NCBI RefSeq assembly: GCF_947503795.1
Contig: NZ_CANNEZ010000001.1
Coordinates: 177,001 to 241,000, forward strand
From: an uncultured Jannaschia sp.
GTDB lineage: Bacteria; Pseudomonadota; Alphaproteobacteria; Rhodobacterales; Rhodobacteraceae
DNA length: 64,000 nucleotides
Direction: 5' to 3'
Under the pieces are notes generated by a model. It was not told the origin of the DNA. It saw only the letters and a list, made by a program, of their open reading frames with translations, and did not search any database. Made by a program: the position numbers and the translations under genes. Of this stretch, positions 54,854 through 64,000 are shown piece by piece. Position 1 is the stretch's first letter. Each line of letters opens with the position of its first letter.

Positions 54854-56115
54854 GGCCGGAGCGCGGCGCGCAGATCGGCCATCGTCCAATCGTCGCTGGC
54901 AAGCATCGTCTTCAACCGATTGGCGCGTGCCGGGGCGACGATCCCCGCGACGATCTGATCGAACTTCGCGGCCAGCTCGGAATCTGTCGGCGGCGCATCG
55001 GAATCCCAGCGGGGCCGGTGCCACGCGCTGACATGCTCGACCCCGCCCGCCACGATCCGGGCGCGGGCCATCCGAACCGCGGGGAAGGCGGCATTGGCGG
55101 CCGCGTCCTCGACGAAGCGAACCCGGCTCGCGATCTCCAGCACGGCCGCATCGGTCAAGGTCTCGCCCGAGACGTCGCGGGGCCCGATCCCGCCCCGCGC
55201 CAGTGCGACCGCGACAGGGAACGCCGTCGAATACTGTGCCTCCTCGGTCGTGGTTGGACGGGTGACCGCGAGCCGGATCGCCTCGTGGAAGGTCTCGATG
55301 GTGACGGTCTCGATGGGGGCCTCCAGCGCGCCGCGCAGGGACAGCACCGCCTCGACCGGCGCCTGCGCCCAGCGGCACACGGGATACGGCTTGAAGTACT
55401 GCTCGTGGATCATCCAGCGCGTCCCGAGGTCGTCCCAGGCCGGGCCGTCGCAGACGCGCGCCGGGGCGCCGGTGAAGCCGCGCGCGGCCAGCGCGGCGGC
55501 TTGCACACCCACCATCGCGCCCTGGCCCGAGCCGTCCTTGACCATGGTCGGGGCGTCGATGCAGCGCATCATCTGGCTGCGGGGGCCGTGGTATTCGGCG
55601 ATGCCCATCGCCTCGCGCATCGCCCCGGCGTCCAGCCCCGCGACCCGTGCCGCCAACCCCGCAACCGCCACCGCGACCCAGGCGCCGGAGGTATGGTAGT
55701 CGGGCGACGTCGCGTGCTGCGTCACACCCGCGCGGTGCGCCACCTCGTAGCCACGCGCCAAGAGGTCCAGCACGGCCGCCCCCGGCATCGCGTCCGGCAC
55801 CACCGCCAGCAGCCCCGCGATCAGGCCGCAGCCGGCGTGACCCTTGGTGGCATTCGCCCCGTCATGGCCGTCCAGCGCGTCGATGGTCATGCCCGCCGCC
55901 AGCGCCACCCCCATCGGCGCCGCGGTCCGTGCGTCGAAGGCCAGCGGGACCGTGCCCGGCAGGTCCGCGGCGGCGTGGTCTGCGACGATCTGCGCGAGCG
56001 GCAGGATCGACCCGCCCCAGCCGACGCCCACGAGGTCCAGAAGGCAGCGCCGCGCCTGCGCCGTCACCGCCACCGGTAACGCCGCCCGGTCCGTCAGGAA
56101 GTCGATCGCGTCCAT
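54850..56115 (-). CDS. MmgE/PrpD family protein
   Basis: A 421-residue member of the 2-methylcitrate dehydratase/iminodisuccinate epimerase fold. Recognised by ALDGHDGANATKGHAGCGLIAGLLA, GAWVAVAVAGLAARV and the HEQYFKPYPVCRWAQAPVEA segment with KPYPxCR. The prpB and prpC genes are absent here, so a role in propionate metabolism is not implied; the family includes itaconate and cis-aconitate enzymes. ATG at 56115 is preceded by an AGAGGG ribosome binding site and is favoured over the ATG nine codons upstream. Confidence 0.87.
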   Translation of the reverse strand: MDAIDFLTDRAALPVAVTAQARRCLLDLVGVGWGGSILPLAQIVADHAAADLPGTVPLAFDARTAAPMGVALAAGMTIDALDGHDGANATKGHAGCGLIAGLLAVVPDAMPGAAVLDLLARGYEVAHRAGVTQHATSPDYHTSGAWVAVAVAGLAARVAGLDAGAMREAMGIAEYHGPRSQMMRCIDAPTMVKDGSGQGAMVGVQAAALAARGFTGAPARVCDGPAWDDLGTRWMIHEQYFKPYPVCRWAQAPVEAVLSLRGALEAPIETVTIETFHEAIRLAVTRPTTTEEAQYSTAFPVAVALARGGIGPRDVSGETLTDAAVLEIASRVRFVEDAAANAAFPAVRMARARIVAGGVEHVSAWHRPRWDSDAPPTDSELAAKFDQIVAGIVAPARANRLKTMLASDDWTMADLRAALRP

Positions 56116-56204
56116 CCGACCCTCTCTGGCCTTATCCGACATTGCCGTCTGGCCCGATCGCGACATTGACGCGCGCCCCGCGCGTCACCAAGGCTGGCCC
56201 GCGC

Positions 56205-57380
56205 ATGGAACGGTTCGACAAATCCTTCACCCGGCAGGAGCCGATCCCCGAGGCGGGGATCGCCGCCGCCGTCGACGTGATGCGCTCCGGCGTGCTGCAT
56301 CGCTACGGGGCCGAGCCGTCGCAGGTCGCCGCGCTCGAGGCCGAGTTCGCGGCCCAGACCGGTGCGGCCCATTGCATCGCGGTGGCGTCGGGCGGCTACG
56401 CAATGGGCTGCGCGCTCCGGGCGCTTGGCGTGGCGCCGGCCGATCCGGTGCTCACCAATGCCTTCACGCTGGCCCCCGTGCCCGGTGCGATCGCCGCCGT
56501 CGGTGCGGTGCCGGTGCTGGTCGAGACGACCGAGACCCTCGTCCTCGACCTCGACGACCTCGCGGAGCGCATCGCCGCGTCCGGCGCGCGCGTCCTGATG
56601 CTGAGCCATATGCGCGGTCATATCGTGGACATGGAGGCGCTGATGGCGATCTGCGACGCCGCCGGTGTCGCCGTGGTCGAGGATTGCGCGCATACGATGG
56701 GCGCGGCCTGGAGCGGCGTGCCGTCCGGTCGCTGGGGCACGGTGGGGTGCTATTCCTGCCAGACCTACAAGCACGTCAATTCGGGCGAGGGCGGGCTGAT
56801 CGTCACCGACGACGCCGACCTCGCCGCGCGGATGATCCTGCTTTCGGGGAGCTACATGCTCTACGACCGCAACGGCACCGCCCCCGACGCAGAAATCTTC
56901 GCGCGCCACGCCGGGACCGTGCCGAATGTCTCGGGCCGGATGGACGAGTTGCGGGCCGCGATCTTGCGGCCCCAAATCGCCGACCTGCCCCGACAGGTGG
57001 AGCGCTGGAACGCGCGCTACCGCGTGCTCGAGGACGGATTCCGCGCGGCCCCCGGTCTTGCCATCATCGCGCGTCCCCAGGCCGAGGCCTATGTCGGCTC
57101 GTCGATCCAGGCGGTCGCGGGCGACCCGGCCCGCGTGCCGTCCTTCGTCGCCGGATGCGCGGCGCGGGGCGTCGAATGGAAGTGGTTCGGGGCCGAACGC
57201 GCGGTCGGCTTCACCTCGGCGCACCGGCATTGGGGCTATCTCGCGCCGCAGCGCCTGCCGCGCACCGATGCCGCGCTGGCGGGGCTTCTGGACATGCGCG
57301 TGCCGCTGACCTTCGATCTGGACGATTGCGCGCTGATCGGACGGATCGTGGCCGACGAGGCGGCGCGCCACCTCGCGTGA
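56205..57380 (+). CDS. DegT/DnrJ/EryC1/StrS family aminotransferase
   Basis: A 391-residue PLP enzyme of the sugar aminotransferase group. PLP-binding Lys189 in SCQTYKHVNSGEGG, the cofactor aspartate in VVEDCAHTMGA and the family's C-terminal region SGRMDELRAAIL are visible. It usually transfers an amino group to a nucleotide-linked ketosugar, but no sugar genes are near, and some members act on other ketones. Its stop is 21 bases from that of the converging papain-fold gene. ATG at 56205 begins MERFDKSF. Confidence 0.87.
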   Translation: MERFDKSFTRQEPIPEAGIAAAVDVMRSGVLHRYGAEPSQVAALEAEFAAQTGAAHCIAVASGGYAMGCALRALGVAPADPVLTNAFTLAPVPGAIAAVGAVPVLVETTETLVLDLDDLAERIAASGARVLMLSHMRGHIVDMEALMAICDAAGVAVVEDCAHTMGAAWSGVPSGRWGTVGCYSCQTYKHVNSGEGGLIVTDDADLAARMILLSGSYMLYDRNGTAPDAEIFARHAGTVPNVSGRMDELRAAILRPQIADLPRQVERWNARYRVLEDGFRAAPGLAIIARPQAEAYVGSSIQAVAGDPARVPSFVAGCAARGVEWKWFGAERAVGFTSAHRHWGYLAPQRLPRTDAALAGLLDMRVPLTFDLDDCALIGRIVADEAARHLA

Positions 57381-57401
57381 CCGCCGACCTGCACGCGGGT
57401 C

Positions 57402-57926
57402 TCAGCCCATCGCGCCCATCTCGTCCTCGTCATCGATGATCCCCTGGCGGGGCGGACGCGCGACCACCTGGCTCGCGTTCCACGTCACGACGTGATCGTG
57501 GATCGCGCGCATCAGGTCGCCGGGCGACTTGGCATGGGGCATCGAGAGCCCGAGCGCGTAGGCGATGAGCTCCGAGCAGTACCACCTGTCCCTGGAATGC
57601 CGTCGGAAGTTGAAGAGCTGGCTCAGCACCATCGACCAAAGCTCGTAGGGGCGGCCCTCTTCGGCCAGGGCGCGGTCCCAGGCGTCGGGCCGGGCCCAGG
57701 GAACGGCGTAGATGTCCCACTTGCCGTCCTCGAGCGTGATCTCCTTGATGCGCACGCCCCCGTCACGGGCCGAGGCGCTGAGACAGGTGACGGTGTCGCC
57801 TCGCGCGGGGCGTGTGTCCTGCCGGATCATCTCGCAATGCGAAAACGGCGACCGGGTCGCCGCCCGCACGATCTTGTCGGCGAGCGTTCCACGACCCCGA
57901 TAGAAGGCGACCCAATAGCGCGACAT
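57402..57926 (-). CDS. permuted papain-fold (YiiX/NlpC-P60-like) protein
   Basis: A 174-residue protein of the circularly permuted NlpC/P60 group: catalytic His30 in SPFSHCEM comes before Cys117 in RWYCSELIAYALG, the reverse of the normal order. Such proteins hydrolyse amide or thioester bonds; the target is unknown. There is no signal peptide, so it should act in the cytoplasm. The C terminus is acidic (IIDDEDEMGAMG). It diverges from ivd. Confidence 0.8.
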   Translation of the reverse strand: MSRYWVAFYRGRGTLADKIVRAATRSPFSHCEMIRQDTRPARGDTVTCLSASARDGGVRIKEITLEDGKWDIYAVPWARPDAWDRALAEEGRPYELWSMVLSQLFNFRRHSRDRWYCSELIAYALGLSMPHAKSPGDLMRAIHDHVVTWNASQVVARPPRQGIIDDEDEMGAMG

Positions 57927-58036
57927 CTGGCAAATCCTCGTGACCGGAACAGCCCCGAGGGTGCAAGCCGACCCCTGTCGCGGTCAAGCATGGTATTCCC
58001 GACCCATGGACGCGGCGCGGACGAGGCGCTATGAAC

Positions 58037-58050
58037 TGAACGAGCGTTCA
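58037..58050. promoter_or_regulatory. palindromic operator candidate in front of ivd
   Basis: TGAACG and CGTTCA arms flank a 2-base centre, and flanking bases extend the symmetry to 10-base arms with one mismatch (58033-58056). It ends 18 bases before the ivd ATG at 58069, overlapping the expected promoter/leader. The form fits a TetR-family site; a LiuQ-like regulator of leucine degradation would be a good candidate. Confidence 0.5.
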
Positions 58051-58068
58051 ATTCCGCGGGAGGGCACC

Positions 58069-59232
58069 ATGTTCAACGCCACAATGCAGTTCGACCTTGG
58101 CGACGACGTGAACGCCCTGCGCGAGATGGTGCATCGCTGGGCGCAGGACCGCGTCCGCCCGCTGGCCGCCGGGATCGACGCGTCGAACGAATTCCCCTCC
58201 GACCTCTGGACCGAGATGGGCGAGCTGGGCCTTCTGGGGATCACCGTCCCCGAGGAGGATGGCGGCGCGGGCATGGGCTATCTCGCGCATGTCATCGCCG
58301 TCGAGGAAATCGCGCGCGCCTCGGCTTCGGTGTCCCTGTCCTACGGCGCGCATTCGAACCTTTGCGTCAACCAGATCGCGCTGAACGGCTCGGCGGAGCA
58401 GAAGGCGCAGTACCTCCCCGGCCTGATCTCGGGCGAGCATGTCGGCGCGCTGGCCATGTCCGAAGCCGGCAGCGGCTCGGATGTCGTGTCCATGAAGCTG
58501 CGGGCCGAGAAGCGGAACGACCGCTATGTCCTGAACGGCACGAAATACTGGATCACCAACGGGCCCGATGCCTCGACGCTGGTGGTCTATGCCAAGACCG
58601 ACCCGGATGCCGGCTCGAAGGGGATCACGGCCTTCCTGATCGAGAAGGCGATGACGGGCTTCTCCACCAGCCCGCATTTCGACAAGCTCGGGATGCGCGG
58701 CTCGAACACGGCCGAGCTGATCTTCGAGGATGTCGAGGTGCCGTTCGAGAACGTGCTGGGCGAGGAGGGGCGCGGTGTGCAGGTCCTCATGTCCGGGCTC
58801 GACTACGAACGCGTCGTGCTGGCCGGGATCGGCACCGGCATCATGGCCGCCTGCCTCGACGAGGTGATGCCCTATCTGGCCGAGCGCAAGCAGTTCGGAA
58901 AGCCCATCGGGTCGTTCCAGCTCATGCAGGGCAAGATCGCCGACATGTACACGGCGATGAACTCGGCCCGCGCCTATGTCTACGAGGCCGCCAAGGCCTG
59001 CGACGCGGGCCGCGTCACGCGCCAGGACGCCGCCGCCTGCTGCCTTTACGCCTCCGAACAGGCGATGGTGCAGGCGCATCAGGCCGTGCAGGCGATGGGC
59101 GGCGCGGGCTTCATGAACGACACGCCCGTCAGCCGGATTTTCCGGGACGCCAAGCTGATGGAGATCGGCGCGGGTACGTCCGAGATTCGCCGGATGCTGG
59201 TCGGCCGCGAGATGATGGGAGCGATGGCGTGA
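58069..59232 (+). CDS. ivd: isovaleryl-CoA dehydrogenase
   Basis: A 387-residue acyl-CoA dehydrogenase. FAD-binding motifs [14 protein letters not shown] near residue 129 and [10 protein letters not shown] near 160; catalytic Glu247 lies in [12 protein letters not shown], the position typical of isovaleryl-CoA dehydrogenase rather than at the usual site near the C terminus. It oxidises isovaleryl-CoA to 3-methylcrotonyl-CoA in leucine breakdown, passing electrons to ETF. The mccB and mccA genes follow. ATG at 58069 preceded by GGGAGGG. First gene of the liu-type operon. Confidence 0.95.
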   Translation: MFNATMQFDLGDDVNALREMVHRWAQDRVRPLAAGIDASNEFPSDLWTEMGELGLLGITVPEEDGGAGMGYLAHVIAVEEIARASASVSLSYGAHSNLCVNQIALNGSAEQKAQYLPGLISGEHVGALAMSEAGSGSDVVSMKLRAEKRNDRYVLNGTKYWITNGPDASTLVVYAKTDPDAGSKGITAFLIEKAMTGFSTSPHFDKLGMRGSNTAELIFEDVEVPFENVLGEEGRGVQVLMSGLDYERVVLAGIGTGIMAACLDEVMPYLAERKQFGKPIGSFQLMQGKIADMYTAMNSARAYVYEAAKACDAGRVTRQDAAACCLYASEQAMVQAHQAVQAMGGAGFMNDTPVSRIFRDAKLMEIGAGTSEIRRMLVGREMMGAMA

Positions 59233-59716
59233 TCCGCGCCGTCGGTCTCGTCTTGATGCTTGCCGCTCCTGCCGCGGCGCAGGAACTGAGCTTTTCGCCC
59301 GCGGCGACCGAGGCGTGCCTCGCTGCCGGGGCCGGCCCCGCCTGCATCGGCGTCTCGGCCAATCTGTGCATGACCGAGACGCCGGGCGGCAGCTCGACGG
59401 TCGGGACGGGCGGCTGTCTTTGGGCCGAAGCCGACTATTGGGACGACCGGTTGAATACGGCCTATGGCGCGCTTCGCACGGATGCGCGTGCCATCGATGC
59501 CGAGATGCGCGATCTCGGAAGTGCCGCGCCGTCGCAGGCCGAGGCCTTGCGCGAGATGCAGCGGGCCTGGATGTCCTTCCGCGACGCGGCCTGCGTCTAC
59601 GAAGCGTCGCTCTGGGGCGGCGGAACGGGCGCCGGACCGGCGTCGAACGGCTGCTGGATGCTCCAGACCGGGCGGCAGGCGCTGGACTTCGAAGACCGTC
59701 TCGCGGAGCGCAGCCG

Positions 59717-59720
<4 letters not shown>
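59229..59720 (+). CDS. LprI (lysozyme inhibitor-like) domain protein, exported
   Basis: A 163-residue protein with an N-terminal signal peptide ([14 protein letters not shown]) and the DUF1311/LprI pattern: [46 protein letters not shown] and six cysteines. Related domains inhibit lysozyme or serve unknown periplasmic roles. GTG start overlaps the ivd stop (GTGA) and the stop overlaps the mccB ATG, so it is coupled to both leucine genes although it has no obvious metabolic role. Confidence 0.85.
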
Positions 59721-61315
<1,595 letters not shown>

Positions 61316-61366
61316 TGGCGGGGCCGGTGCCATATTTCGGCCCGACCGGGGCGCTAGCGATCGGGT

Positions 61367-61693
61367 ATGACCGCCGCCGCCGATCAGCCCCGCGTCCCGC
61401 TGCGCACCCGCCTGGGCCGGTATCTGCTGCGGCGGCTGCGGCGCAAGCTTCCCTTCCTCGCGCTCTATGCCGTGCTGGCCGCGACAGGCACGCTGGGCGA
61501 GTTGCGCGACCGTGCGGGCGCCGAGATCGGCCCGGCCTTCGCGGAGTTCCGCGAGACGCTCGAAACCTACAGCGCCCTGAAGCGCGCGCAATTGGCGCAG
61601 GCCAAGCTGGAGACCTGTGCGTCGGCCCCTGTGCCACGCCGGACCGAGGGCGGTCATGCGTTTCAGTCGGTCGCCGCCCCGCCCGACTGCTGA
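61367..61693 (+). CDS. hypothetical protein with one membrane segment
   Basis: A 108-residue protein of unknown function. A basic N terminus (RTRLGRYLLRRLRRK) precedes one hydrophobic segment (LPFLALYAVLAATGTLG), then a helical, charged part (REFRETLETYSALKRAQLAQAKLE) that may form a coiled coil, and two cysteines near the end. No family recognised. Lies 51 bases after mccB in the leucine operon. Confidence 0.65.
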   Translation: MTAAADQPRVPLRTRLGRYLLRRLRRKLPFLALYAVLAATGTLGELRDRAGAEIGPAFAEFRETLETYSALKRAQLAQAKLETCASAPVPRRTEGGHAFQSVAAPPDC

Positions 61694-61712
61694 TGCCGCG
61701 GGGGGTCGCGCC

Positions 61713-62135
61713 GTGACCGGACCCGATCTCCAGACGCTGGTCGACACGCATCCCGATGCCGAGACCTTCCGCTTCGGCGACGGCCCCGCGCTCTCGGCCG
61801 AGATCCTCGCGCTGGTGCGGGCCGGTACCAAGACCGTCACGGTCGAGGCGATGCGCGTCTACGAGGCCCCGGAGGGCGATGCGCTGCCCGAGGTCGGACG
61901 CCGCGACATCGCGCTCGAATGGGACGGCTGCCCGGCGGTGATGGTCGAGACCGTCGCCGTGGACCGGATGCGGTTCGACGAGATGACCGAGGACCGCGTC
62001 GCCGCGCAGGGCGAGTTCCGCGACCTCGCGCATTGGCGCGACGGTTACCGCGCCTATTTCCAACGGACCGGCGGCTGGTCCGAGGATCTTGCGCTGATGG
62101 TCGAGACCTTCCGGGTCGTCGAGGATTACGCATGA
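61713..62135 (+). CDS. ASCH domain protein
   Basis: A 140-residue protein of the ASCH fold (related to PUA domains, probably RNA- or nucleoside-binding). Family marks are [23 protein letters not shown] near residue 20-40, then [21 protein letters not shown] and [21 protein letters not shown]. Some members are N4-acetylcytidine amidohydrolases. GTG at 61713 is the best start; the ATG-initiated longer frame overlaps the preceding gene. Its stop overlaps the next ATG (ATGA). Confidence 0.82.
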   Translation: MTGPDLQTLVDTHPDAETFRFGDGPALSAEILALVRAGTKTVTVEAMRVYEAPEGDALPEVGRRDIALEWDGCPAVMVETVAVDRMRFDEMTEDRVAAQGEFRDLAHWRDGYRAYFQRTGGWSEDLALMVETFRVVEDYA

Positions 62136-62754
62136 GCACCGAATCCCCCTGGGGCCGGTCCGCCGAGGCGACCAGCGTGCCACGCGTCCGTCAACAGCGC
62201 GGCCCGGCCGTGCAGGTCTGGCTCATCCACCGCGACGGCCGGCCCGATTTCTACGAGACCATCTTCGACTTCGCGACCTTCGTGGAGGCGTCGCGCACGG
62301 CCGAGCCCTCGCTCCTCGTCTGGTCGGGTCGCGACGATGTCGACCGGACGGGTCTGCGCCAGACACTGCGCAGGATCGTCACCGCCGAGATCGACGCCGC
62401 GCGCGCCCAGCTCAACGACGGCGGTCGAGAGGCCGAGGCCGAGGCGCGGACGGGCATGGGGCTCGTGCTGACGCTCGCCGCGCAGGGCGCGCTTCTGGCG
62501 ATGCGTGCGACGCCCGCGGGCCTCGCGACCTCGGCGCTGCTCGGGGTGGCGGCGCTGGTGCTCGGGCGGGACCGCCACGCGCCCGGCCCTCACGATCCGG
62601 CCCGGCTCGAGGCCGAGATCGAGCGGGTGAAGGCGGCGACCGACCGCGCGCTCGACCGGCTCGACCTCAAGATCCACCCGGAGCTGTCCGGAGGCGAGGG
62701 CGATTCCGACGCCTGGCCGCTGCCGCAAGCCGTGCGCGACGTGAAGGAGACCCC

Positions 62755-62773
<19 letters not shown>
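62132..62773 (+). CDS. hypothetical protein with a glycine/alanine-rich hydrophobic middle
   Basis: A 213-residue protein. Residues about 1-70 are soluble and include [29 protein letters not shown]; a hydrophobic region at about 105-145 ([35 protein letters not shown]) may be one or two membrane segments; the C-terminal part is charged and helical. No family recognised. It overlaps both neighbours, sharing its last 19 bases with mccA. Confidence 0.65.

Positions 62774-64000
<1,227 letters not shown>

Noticed and set aside
61321-61345. Third copy of the palindromic repeat
   Set aside because: Only a short piece (ATTTCGG) is shared; the stem and the rest do not match.

Overview
The window is a dense, G+C-rich (about two thirds or more) chromosomal segment. 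Genes sit on both strands with very short gaps and many 4-base stop/start overlaps (ATGA, GTGA, TTGA). The gene content points to an alphaproteobacterium of the order Rhodobacterales (Rhodobacteraceae/Roseobacteraceae type): short-form HisG with HisZ, a BMP-type purine ABC importer joined to xdhABC, a leucine degradation operon, ptsP, a LOV-HWE kinase and DUF6356. I see no rRNA or tRNA gene, prophage, insertion sequence or CRISPR array. No gene-free stretch exceeds 300 bases; the longest, about 284 bases at 39446-39729, holds a long hairpin.

Layout. (1) 20-10589, minus strand: a long run starting with an acyl-CoA synthetase, followed by the five parts of a branched-chain amino acid (Liv) type ABC importer. 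Two exported proteins, a small membrane protein and a GFA-family protein are interleaved, and a VOC protein, an RNA 2',3'-cyclic phosphodiesterase and a small unknown protein close the run. A two-component pair (hybrid kinase and OmpR-type regulator) diverges from it. (2) 13358-21416: a DUF6356 protein, an Lrp/AsnC regulator, an M20 carbamoylase-type amidase, an RTX metalloprotease, dnaE and a membrane protein. (3) 21599-31157, plus strand: xdhABC translationally coupled to a BMP-type ABC importer, which fits purine uptake and oxidation, ending at a strong terminator. (4) 31224-39445: RidA, an aldo/keto reductase, a DAO-type oxidoreductase, a DUF938 methyltransferase, hisS-hisZ-hisG, slyX and a P450. 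(5) 39730-50232: denD-like dehydrogenase, a PfkB-family kinase, nth, an Ada-like repair protein, an OmpA lipoprotein, a GntR regulator, a LOV histidine kinase, ptsP and lysC. (6) 50305-57926: glmU-glmS with an AlkD-like protein, gph, an MmgE/PrpD protein, a DegT aminotransferase and a permuted papain-fold protein. (7) 58069 to the right edge, plus strand: the leucine/isovalerate operon ivd-mccB-mccA, interrupted by four small genes; mccA runs off the window.

The most unusual signals are three. First, a sharply A+T-richer patch of about 310 bp inside hisS (37011-37320, about 48% G+C in the hand-counted core) falls on the variable insertion domain of histidyl-tRNA synthetase and looks like a recombined domain. 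Second, a palindromic repeat occurs twice, once between nth and the PfkB kinase gene and once in frame inside xdhB, where it adds about 17 residues. Third, a long nested hairpin lies in the convergent gap between the P450 and denD. There is also a candidate operator in front of ivd and another in front of the GntR gene. Two convergent gene pairs share one CTAG as both stop codons.
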